Assembly (NCBI GenBank): GCA_021831005.1
Contig: JAKBNO010000007.1
Location: 1 to 5,478, forward strand
From: Thermoplasmata archaeon
GTDB lineage: Archaea > Thermoplasmatota > Thermoplasmata > Thermoplasmatales > GCA-001856825
Reading direction: 5' to 3'
Length of the DNA: 5,478 bases
The notes beneath the pieces are model-generated. The model saw nothing but the letters and a program-made list of their open reading frames with translations. It had not been told where the DNA came from and ran no database searches. Shown here one piece after another: positions 1-5,478 of the stretch (position 1 is the stretch's first letter; the number at the start of each line of letters is the position of its first letter). Position numbers and translations under genes: made by a program.

Positions 1-2499
1 AATTATGATCAGTATGACCAGCTCTACGATGTTAAGAGGTCCCAAATAAAAATGGGACAAGGGCTCCAGTGGAGGATAAAGGCTTATCAAGGTGAGGACA
101 GAGAATGTGACTGCATATGCCACCGAAGGTTTCTGTGCAAGCAACCAGTAGCCGGAACCGTACTGTGTGCGGAAGGAATGGCCTCCGAAACTGTAGGTTG
201 CAGTGAGAGGAGGTAGGTAATAGGAGCCCGTTCCCTTCAAGATTACAGTAGATGAAAAGGAGACATTCTGGCCTGGTCCGATCGAGTTGATGTAAACGCT
301 CGTGGGAGAGTTCGAAACTCTTTCTACCATATTACCGTAGTCAGAGAAGAACTTCTGCAGTGATATGTTGACGTTGTTCAGCGACTGGTCGCCATTGTTC
401 ACCACTGAGAAAACAAGCTTCAGTTTGTTCCCACTCAACTGTTTGGCATCCATGTTCACCGATAAGTTTGCAGGGAGAGATGCATTGACCGTCGCTTTGT
501 AATGGGACAGGTAGATTGTTCCGTTTGGAATTGCTGTGAACTTTATACTTGTAGAGTTGTTTGAATATCGGGCCAATGACCCGGAAACGGACGGGTAATT
601 CGTCAACAGGCTAACGTTCATGCCGGAAACTAGCGAAGTCACATTTGTGAGGGACGAAGAAAAGTCGCTACCAAAGCCAAGGACCGTTATTTCACTGCTG
701 GACACGTTCAATGGACCACCGTATCCAAACATATCACTCGCACTATATGAATCAGAATTGGATGAGTAAAACCTGTGCTGCCATTCTGACAGGTCAAAGA
801 CGAATGAGCCTCCTCTAGTTAGAAACGAAAATGCCTTTGCTGTAGTGTTGTTCAGAAGCGTAGAAAACAGACTCGAATTAATGTTTCCATAAACAATAAC
901 GCTAGAGCTTGAACTGAGGGAGTTTTTGCCGGGTACAAGATAACCCGAGTCAACCGAACTATGAATAAGATCGCTCACGGGACCGTTATCTATCTGGCTC
1001 AGTATATTCTTCGAAAAGTTCTGTGCTGCCCCACCATAATCTGGCTCAGCTGCGTAAACGTAGATGCTCATCTCATTTCCAGATTTTGTGTTGGTGGAGG
1101 TCGTGTGAGTCAGGTTGGTCAGTTCTGTAGTATTCATAGATATCAAGTTCATATATCCGGAAATTCCCAGTGAGGACGCCATGTACGATGCTGCACCGGC
1201 TGCGTATCCACTCGTTGACTTTAACGATCCATTGTAGGCGATTACGAACAGGTACCCTGGAACGAGATTGACCAGCCCGGTCAGGCTTGAGGGGGAAGAG
1301 ATATTGAACGTGGAAAAACCCGAAGAGTTGCTCGAATTTTCAAATGACTGTACTATCTGGTATAGATTGGACTGAAGAACAACAAAGCTGAACTCACTGT
1401 TCTTGAAGGCTGGAGTTGAGAGGAATCCGGAGCTTGGATTGGAGAAATTCATCGCACCATATACGTTGAGGAGGCTCCCTTGTTTTTCCAACAGAGAAAG
1501 CGCAATTCCCCCCTTGTAGGTCCCATTCGGAAACGCAGACATCGAAGGAGTCAGAGCGTATCCCATGGAATTGGGAAGAGAGGTTTGGCTGCAGCCTCCC
1601 GCCCCGTTCATGACATCGCTAGTTGACTGGAGGGGGAGAGACGCGGCTCCTCCAATTACGTTTGGTACGACTGTTGTGATAATTGACGATAGGGGACTCA
1701 GCTCAGCAACCGGAAGATCAGAAGATGAAACTGCTATTCCTCCCCCAGCGTGGAGATTATCTTCTAGAACGATTGCCCCAGAAGAAGCAATCAACCCAGC
1801 TACGATCACAAGCACAGCTATCTTGCTCTTCCTCAGTTTCTTCTCCTTCTTAGGGCCAGAGTTGTCTCCAAAGAACAGCCTCTTGAGGTAGAGACCTATC
1901 ACCCCAAAAACCACCAGAATGATAAAGGCCTCCAGGGGGCCAAGGATGAATGGAAACACAATCCCAAGTATTTCGGTCAACTTGGAAGCAGTACTCATCC
2001 TCGACCAGGAGCTGATCAGAGTAGTTAAACTTCCTCCCGTGATCAAAGAGACCAGGAAGTTATACAACCTTGAGATCACAGGTTCGTGGAGTATCGAGTA
2101 TATGTTCGAACCTGGTGGAACGTAGCTGAGCGTGGAAAATGAATTCAGTGAACTCCTTGTGCCTCCGCCCTTCAGTATACCCACAGCCAGTGCACCTATA
2201 GAAATAGCAACTATGAGTCCAAGGATTATCCACAGCAGGGCCGAAGTACCGAAAACGGCACGATATCTCCTAGATGATATTCCTACTATCACCCCAACCA
2301 CGGCCCACAAAGCAAATATTAGGGCATACTGTAGCGGAGTTCCCTGCTCGAGCCATATTAACCCAAGTATAAGGTTCAATCTGAAACCAAGAACGGGGCC
2401 AATCCAGTTTATTAGGGGGCTGAAGGAAGCGGACAGAACGTAATATGAGAAGACCAGTAGAATGGCGACCCCAGCGATAACTGCAGTCAGCTTTCCCAT
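1..2499 (-). CDS. Large polytopic membrane protein with extracellular sequon-rich region (3' end outside window)
   Basis: Reading the minus strand from the ATG at 2499, the frame stays open for 833 codons to the window edge, so the C-terminus is missing. Residues 1-110 hold several hydrophobic segments (about 5-25, 35-50, 57-75 and 83-109). A further helix at 177-205 is followed by a basic cytoplasmic patch (KKEKKLRKSK, 217-226) and a helix at 227-245. Residues 246 to about 790 look extracellular: rich in Ser, Asn, Thr and Gly, almost free of Cys, with about 22 N-x-S/T sequons. Within this, 415-571 alternates strands and helices (FVIAY, IYVYA, VIVYG, GGSFVFDL), suggesting an alpha/beta fold. 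Residues 690-785 resemble a CARDB-like beta-sandwich (VVNNGDQSLNNV, then SIGPGQNVSF). Hydrophobic segments resume at about 792-808 and from 820. The family is not recognised. It is probably a glycosylated cell-surface protein. It follows the exporter permease by 101 nt on the same strand. The reading frame is certain; the function is unknown. Confidence 0.9.
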   Translation of the reverse strand, partial: MGKLTAVIAGVAILLVFSYYVLSASFSPLINWIGPVLGFRLNLILGLIWLEQGTPLQYALIFALWAVVGVIVGISSRRYRAVFGTSALLWIILGLIVAISIGALAVGILKGGGTRSSLNSFSTLSYVPPGSNIYSILHEPVISRLYNFLVSLITGGSLTTLISSWSRMSTASKLTEILGIVFPFILGPLEAFIILVVFGVIGLYLKRLFFGDNSGPKKEKKLRKSKIAVLVIVAGLIASSGAIVLEDNLHAGGGIAVSSSDLPVAELSPLSSIITTVVPNVIGGAASLPLQSTSDVMNGAGGCSQTSLPNSMGYALTPSMSAFPNGTYKGGIALSLLEKQGSLLNVYGAMNFSNPSSGFLSTPAFKNSEFSFVVLQSNLYQIVQSFENSSNSSGFSTFNISSPSSLTGLVNLVPGYLFVIAYNGSLKSTSGYAAGAASYMASSLGISGYMNLISMNTTELTNLTHTTSTNTKSGNEMSIYVYAAEPDYGGAAQNFSKNILSQIDNGPVSDLIHSSVDSGYLVPGKNSLSSSSSVIVYGNINSSLFSTLLNNTTAKAFSFLTRGGSFVFDLSEWQHRFYSSNSDSYSASDMFGYGGPLNVSSSEITVLGFGSDFSSSLTNVTSLVSGMNVSLLTNYPSVSGSLARYSNNSTSIKFTAIPNGTIYLSHYKATVNASLPANLSVNMDAKQLSGNKLKLVFSVVNNGDQSLNNVNISLQKFFSDYGNMVERVSNSPTSVYINSIGPGQNVSFSSTVILKGTGSYYLPPLTATYSFGGHSFRTQYGSGYWLLAQKPSVAYAVTFSVLTLISLYPPLEPLSHFYLGPLNIVELVILIII

Positions 2500-2525
2500 A
2501 TTGTCAAACAATAAAGGACATTTTG

Positions 2526-2535
2526 ATTATTAAAC
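2526..2535 (-). promoter_or_regulatory. Possible TATA element for the large membrane protein gene
   Basis: On the minus strand the sequence GTTTAATAAT is centred about 31 nt upstream of the ATG at 2499. With the usual archaeal spacing of about 25 nt to the transcription start, the mRNA would have a leader of roughly 5 nt. No Shine-Dalgarno motif is visible before this ATG, which agrees with (nearly) leaderless initiation. Upstream bases do not make a strong BRE. The 101-nt gap from the permease stop leaves room for independent transcription, but read-through from the exporter operon cannot be excluded. No clear hairpin or long T-run terminator is seen in this gap. Confidence 0.45.
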
Positions 2536-2600
2536 TAATGGGTAGGTGTGTGAGATAAATTCATCGGGTGAGGCTCTACAGATCCGATCCGAGAATGGCT

Positions 2601-3698
2601 TTATTTCTGTTTCCAGCTGAATAGTTTCACTGCAACTGCAAACAGGATGGCTGAACCAAGCAACAACCAAATTATCTGGAGTGTGACGGTCGATATGTTT
2701 CCGTAGTCCAGTACAGAGATCAAAGAATTTATGAAGTATGTGAGCGGCAGGAATTTTGATATTGTAACCAAGTAGGCTGGGGCGAAGCTCAATGGAAAGA
2801 AGACTCCCGACAGAAACATCATAGGAAACATCACAAGGTTCCCAACTACGGATACCGTTTCTTCGTTATCGGAGACCAGCCCCGCAAGGATGCCGACGCT
2901 GGTGAAAAAGACCAAACCGCCGAAAATTATCAAAGCAGATGCCAAGATAGTCTCGATGTTTAACGTTAGGGAAGCACCGAAAACGAATATGCCTATCGCA
3001 ACCAGTACGACATCAGAAAGCACGAGCATCAGGAAGGAAAACAGCATGTTAGCTGTTATCCACTCTGACTTAGTCAAGCCGCTGAAAGAGAGTTGTCTGA
3101 AGAGTTTCTCTCTCCTATAGTTAGGAACGGTGTAGACCATGTTGAACATCGTGCTCAACACGGTAAATCCAATCAAACCAGGTACGTAGAAATTTATGGT
3201 CTTTCCCGAGTTTCCGAGTGCAACCTGGGAAGAGAGAATCAGTTTTTCAGAGGTATTACTGGCCTTGAAATTGATCTGGGTAAGGATCCCATTGATGGTC
3301 TGATAATCCACGCTAGCCACAGTTGGGTTGGTGTGCCCCTTAAGAATTAAGAGTCCGTATCCATAAGCATAATTGGTTGTAAAGTTTGAAGGAATCAACA
3401 GCGCAGCCTGAATGGAATGAGAATTGATATAATCAGATAGATTCTGGTTTGCACCGATCACTTGGACCTTAAAGAGTCCAGATGAGTTAATCGCATCAAC
3501 AACTTCCCACGATATTGCAGAAGGGCTCTCGTTTTGGACAATGAGAGTGGATGGGGTATAAGAAGAACCGGAAAATATTGCACCGAATAGCAATATGAGT
3601 ATCACCGGGAATGCAATCTGAAAGAAGAGGGCAGACCTCGATCTCATGTACGACTTTGCGTGCAGTACGAAATAAGCGCTGACTCTACTCGGCTTCAT
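2601..3698 (-). CDS. ABC-2 type transporter permease
   Basis: This 365-residue integral membrane subunit would form the export channel together with the ATPase encoded just upstream. It has the typical ABC-2 (YadH/DrrB-like, ABC2_membrane_3) layout: a basic cytoplasmic N-terminus, TM1 at about 24-42, a long outer loop at 43-171, then TM segments near 172-192, 217-241, 250-274, 284-302 and 341-360. The stretch MFLSGVFFPLSFAP (294-307) followed by LPLTYF (317-322) is characteristic of the family. The outer loop carries five sequons (N56, N71, N86, N105, N148), which fits an archaeal surface-exposed domain. The ATG at 3698 lies inside the end of the ATPase gene (14-nt overlap), pointing to co-transcription and probably translational coupling. 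The length is normal for the family and nothing is broken. The substrate cannot be read from the sequence; drug, lipid or polymer export are all possible. Confidence 0.93.
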   Translation of the reverse strand: MKPSRVSAYFVLHAKSYMRSRSALFFQIAFPVILILLFGAIFSGSSYTPSTLIVQNESPSAISWEVVDAINSSGLFKVQVIGANQNLSDYINSHSIQAALLIPSNFTTNYAYGYGLLILKGHTNPTVASVDYQTINGILTQINFKASNTSEKLILSSQVALGNSGKTINFYVPGLIGFTVLSTMFNMVYTVPNYRREKLFRQLSFSGLTKSEWITANMLFSFLMLVLSDVVLVAIGIFVFGASLTLNIETILASALIIFGGLVFFTSVGILAGLVSDNEETVSVVGNLVMFPMMFLSGVFFPLSFAPAYLVTISKFLPLTYFINSLISVLDYGNISTVTLQIIWLLLGSAILFAVAVKLFSWKQK

Positions 3699-4599
3699 CT
3701 TCCTCTATCTCCCCAACCATTCTTACAAATACGTCTTCAAGACTTTCCCTCTTTAAAGTGAAGTCTTCAAATTTGGCTTTTCTTTCATAAAGATAGTTGA
3801 TTATCTGAGTTGCATCCTTGATGCTCTTCAGATTTACCTTGATGTACGCTCCTTCGCGTTCGAATTTGTATCCTCCGGTAGTCAGAAGTGCTGAAACTTC
3901 TCCATCTCCTCTAATTATGAGATTGTCGTCCTCGTGATGTCTTTCTACGATTTCCATCGGTGTACCGGAATCTATGATCTTGCCCCTGTTCATTATGGCC
4001 ACCCGGTCTGCCAACAGTTCCGCTTCCTCCAGATAGTGAGTAGTCAGGAGAATGCTCTTCCCCTTTGCCTTCAATGTTTTGATAACATTCCAGATGTTCC
4101 TTCTTGCCCTTGGATCTAGTCCCGAAGTAGGTTCATCCAGGAACAATATTTCCGGGTCATTAACCATTGAAAGCGCAAGACCGAGTTTCTGCTTCTGACC
4201 CCCAGACATCTTTTGAAATGGGGTCGAAGCCTTGTCCGATAGATCAACAATTGCGAGGATTTCATCAAGGTCGGTAGATGCCCTCAACGTCCCCTTGTAA
4301 AAATTCAGTGCCTCTTTTGGGGTGCTGTTGTAGATAAATGAAAAATCTTGAGGTAAGATGCCCAGCTTGTATATTAACGATTTACTCCGCTCTGGATCCT
4401 GCTCCAGGACACGCACGTCGCCGGACGTTCTATTTCTCACTCCCTCCAGAATTTCAACTGTGGTGGTTTTCCCCGCACCGTTTGGCCCTAGGAGACTGAA
4501 TACTTCTCCCTTGTTAATCGAGAACGAAATATCATCGACTGCGTTTAGATCTGAATAACTCTTGACTAGATTAGATACGGAAATCACTGTCTCAGTCAT
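3685..4599 (-). CDS. ABC transporter ATP-binding protein, DrrA/CcmA-like
   Basis: This 304-residue cytoplasmic ATPase binds and hydrolyses ATP to drive the adjacent ABC-2 permease. The nucleotide-binding domain fills about residues 5-220 with every key motif intact: Walker A GPNGAGKT (38-45), Q-loop Q84, signature SGGQK (132-136, with Met in place of the usual first Leu), Walker B ILFLDE (151-156) with catalytic E156, D-loop SGLD (159-162) and switch His188. A C-terminal accessory domain (about 225-292) ends in SLEDVF (286-291), the hallmark of the drug/antibiotic-type (DrrA-like) exporter ATPases, followed by an acidic tail. The ATG at 4599 is chosen because the ABC domain begins a few residues later and a TATA box is centred 26 nt upstream. 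The gene overlaps the permease by 14 nt. The role in export is secure; the substrate is unknown. Confidence 0.95.
   Translation of the reverse strand: MTETVISVSNLVKSYSDLNAVDDISFSINKGEVFSLLGPNGAGKTTTVEILEGVRNRTSGDVRVLEQDPERSKSLIYKLGILPQDFSFIYNSTPKEALNFYKGTLRASTDLDEILAIVDLSDKASTPFQKMSGGQKQKLGLALSMVNDPEILFLDEPTSGLDPRARRNIWNVIKTLKAKGKSILLTTHYLEEAELLADRVAIMNRGKIIDSGTPMEIVERHHEDDNLIIRGDGEVSALLTTGGYKFEREGAYIKVNLKSIKDATQIINYLYERKAKFEDFTLKRESLEDVFVRMVGEIEEDEAE
3702..3714 (-). promoter_or_regulatory. Internal ribosome binding site of the permease gene
   Basis: Reading toward the permease ATG, the minus strand shows GGGGAGATAGAGG followed by AAG and the ATG at 3698. The GGAGAT part (3712-3707) lies 8 nt before the start and matches the archaeal anti-Shine-Dalgarno well. 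The later GAGG is only 3 nt away. The site lies within the final codons of the ATPase gene and supports the chosen permease start. An internal operon gene with a Shine-Dalgarno site beside apparently leaderless first genes is the usual pattern in many archaea. Confidence 0.55.
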
Positions 4600-4620
4600 T
4601 TGCTCCTTCAGTAAGTACGG

Positions 4621-4628
4621 ATATATAA
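4621..4628 (-). promoter_or_regulatory. TATA box of the ABC exporter operon
   Basis: The minus strand reads TTATATAT here, centred about 26 nt upstream of the ATPase ATG at 4599. This is the archaeal TATA-to-start distance expected when transcription begins at or next to the start codon, so the mRNA is probably leaderless. An AGGAG (4607-4603) lies only 3 nt before the ATG and would fall outside such a transcript. If transcription starts slightly farther upstream it could act as a poorly spaced Shine-Dalgarno site. Confidence 0.65.
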
Positions 4629-4649
4629 CAACTCATTAACTAGATTCGA

Positions 4650-4679
4650 GAATAACATGTGCAACAACCGTGAATAACA
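4650..4679 (-). repeat. Direct repeat TGTTATTC upstream of the exporter promoter
   Basis: The 8-bp word gaataaca (TGTTATTC on the coding strand) occurs at 4650-4657 and 4672-4679, with starts 22 bp apart, close to two helical turns. A shorter match, ataaca, recurs at 4625-4630 at the edge of the TATA box. The copies lie between the diiron protein gene and the exporter promoter, where an archaeal transcription factor could bind. A role as operator or activator site is inference, and in AT-rich DNA an 8-bp repeat can arise by chance. Confidence 0.3.
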
Positions 4680-4694
4680 GAAGACGGAGAAAGG

Positions 4695-5390
4695 TTACAC
4701 TTTTACCGCAAGGCCATCCCAGAATTCCTTCTCATAATCAAGCATTCCTGAAGCCCCCTTTGTGAACTTTTCTTTGGCTACTTTATCGTTTATGTGCTCC
4801 CCCAGTACGTTCGCCATTTCTTCTTCGTGATGTTCCTCGAGCTCCCTGTGAAAGGTGAAATATTCGATGTCCATCGATCTCAACTTTGGAAACTTGTGTT
4901 TTGCTTTTTCGAGACCCGGAAGGAGCTTCTCCCACATCGGAATAGCCATGTTCTCAAGTCCGTACTCAGCTCCTAGCGCAGTGAAATGATCGCTCGCAAA
5001 GTATTCCCTCATCTTATCCAGCCACTGTTTGGTGGAGGGTAGCTGCTCTCGGAAAATCAGTTCTTCTGGCGACATCCCTATACTCCTTAGGTACTTCCTG
5101 TAAAGCAGTTCGTGCCTCTTTGCAGGGTCCATATCCCCAAGCTCTGAAACGAGAATCCTTGTCAGGGACTCTGCATCATTTTCGTTTGGTGTATTTACTA
5201 GCAGAACCGATAGGATTGAAACCCATTCCCTGGTAAAGTGGTAAAATTCTATCGAGAAGTTCTCAAACTCCTCATAAGTTATCTCCCCTCTCGAAAATCT
5301 ATCAATGAAATCGTTGTTCGTTGCTGGATGTTTCTTTACCATCGAGTAGATTTCTTGATAGAAAGAATCGTTGGCATTATTAAGTGCCAT
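4695..5390 (-). CDS. Heme-oxygenase-like diiron protein (TENA/PqqC/CADD-like, iron-containing redox enzyme family)
   Basis: This 231-residue, all-helical, soluble protein shows the heme-oxygenase-like diiron oxidase pattern. In SELGDMDPAKRH, E83 and H93 match the family's ELGxGDPxxxH segment. E146 is followed by an IPMW stretch, and HRELEEHH supplies H181, E185 and H188 as H-x3-E-x2-H. Together these six residues form a complete predicted dinuclear metal site. The C-terminal FWDGLA (224-229) is also family-like, and length is typical (about 220-240). Known relatives include CADD, which makes p-aminobenzoate from its own tyrosine, and oxidases acting on amino acids or fatty acids. Classical TenA (thiamine salvage) and PqqC share the fold but not this ligand set. 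The substrate is therefore open. The ATG at 5390 is supported by a TATA box centred 26 nt upstream. The gene lies 95 nt upstream of the exporter ATPase and appears to be its own transcription unit. Confidence 0.85.
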   Translation of the reverse strand: MALNNANDSFYQEIYSMVKKHPATNNDFIDRFSRGEITYEEFENFSIEFYHFTREWVSILSVLLVNTPNENDAESLTRILVSELGDMDPAKRHELLYRKYLRSIGMSPEELIFREQLPSTKQWLDKMREYFASDHFTALGAEYGLENMAIPMWEKLLPGLEKAKHKFPKLRSMDIEYFTFHRELEEHHEEEMANVLGEHINDKVAKEKFTKGASGMLDYEKEFWDGLAVKV

Positions 5391-5410
5391 AAAGAAGTTA
5401 TAGGAAGTCT

Positions 5411-5428
5411 AAATTAAAACTCTTTTGG
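5411..5428 (-). promoter_or_regulatory. BRE/TATA promoter of the diiron protein gene
   Basis: On the minus strand a purine-rich CCAAAAGAG precedes GTTTTAATTT, the first resembling an archaeal BRE and the second a TATA box. The TATA centre (about 5416) lies 26 nt upstream of the ATG at 5390, predicting a leaderless mRNA. No Shine-Dalgarno motif with good spacing is seen before that ATG, which agrees. The element would overlap the stop codon of the possible upstream reading frame. Confidence 0.65.
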
Positions 5429-5476
5429 TTCTGCTCCAAGAATCTCGGCGGGGGGTGAACTTGCTATAAAATAGGT
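5414..5476 (-). CDS. Possible C-terminal end of an upstream gene
   Basis: One minus-strand frame is open from the window edge to a TAA at 5416-5414 and would end in SPPAEILGAEPKEF. The composition is protein-like, but only 20 codons are visible, so this may be chance. Another minus-strand frame is also open here, with a less protein-like translation. If real, the upstream gene ends within 24 nt of the diiron protein start and its last codons carry that gene's promoter, so the two could be co-transcribed as well. No family can be suggested. Confidence 0.3.
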   Translation of the reverse strand, partial: TYFIASSPPAEILGAEPKEF

Positions 5477-5478
5477 GA

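Noticed and set aside
961..1173. Plus-strand open frame of 70 codons
   Set aside because: Antisense to the extracellular part of the large membrane protein, with no family resemblance and no promoter or ribosome binding site.
1565..2443. Three plus-strand open frames (1565-1891, 1919-2125, 2132-2443)
   Set aside because: They lie wholly antisense to the 833-codon minus-strand frame, which gives a coherent membrane protein with sequons. Their own translations lack any recognisable fold or promoter.
2578..2594. GATCC tandem (gatccgatcc) after the permease as part of a terminator hairpin
   Set aside because: The two copies are in direct, not inverted, orientation, and no T-run follows in the direction of transcription.
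2890..3350. Plus-strand open frames opposite the permease (2890-3120, 3093-3350)
   Set aside because: Shadows of the well-supported ABC-2 permease on the opposite strand.
3934..4976. Plus-strand open frames opposite the ATPase and diiron protein (3934-4119, 4358-4558, 4794-4976)
   Set aside because: Antisense to genes whose complete catalytic motifs prove the minus-strand reading.
5465..5473. Plus-strand TATA-like TATAAAATA near the right edge
   Set aside because: It could be a divergent promoter, but any gene would start beyond the window, no BRE is clear, and the stretch may be coding on the minus strand.

Overview
The window looks like chromosomal DNA of an archaeon, probably a moderately thermophilic or acidophilic lineage such as Thermoplasmata or Sulfolobales. 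I cannot decide the order without a database. The reasons are TATA elements centred about 26 nt upstream of start codons (the layout of leaderless archaeal mRNAs), frequent AGA/AGG arginine and ATA isoleucine codons, tight spacing, moderate GC, and outward-facing proteins dense in N-x-S/T sequons. All recognisable genes lie on the minus strand, so transcription runs from high to low coordinates.

Layout from right to left in the direction of transcription: (i) 5414-5476 may hold the last 20 codons of an upstream gene, which is weakly supported. (ii) 4695-5390 encodes a complete heme-oxygenase-like diiron protein of the TENA/PqqC/CADD-like superfamily with all six expected metal ligands. It has its own BRE/TATA promoter. 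(iii) 3685-4599 and 2601-3698 overlap by 14 nt and form a two-gene ABC-2 type exporter operon: a DrrA-like ATPase, then a six-helix permease with a sequon-rich outer loop. A TATA box sits just upstream of the ATPase, and further upstream is a repeated TGTTAT motif. (iv) 1-2499 is one uninterrupted reading frame of 833 codons that runs off the left edge. It encodes a large polytopic membrane protein with a very large, Ser/Asn-rich, sequon-studded outer region and renewed membrane segments at the window edge. I do not recognise its family.

The exporter genes clearly work together: the ATPase powers the permease, and the substrate is unknown. The large membrane protein follows the permease after 101 nt and has its own possible promoter, so a functional link to the exporter is a hypothesis only. 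The diiron protein appears to be a separate transcription unit, with 95 nt between it and the ATPase. No RNA genes, CRISPR arrays, insertion sequences or convincing terminators were seen. The most notable item is the large membrane glycoprotein candidate. I see no clear evidence of a defence or mobile system.
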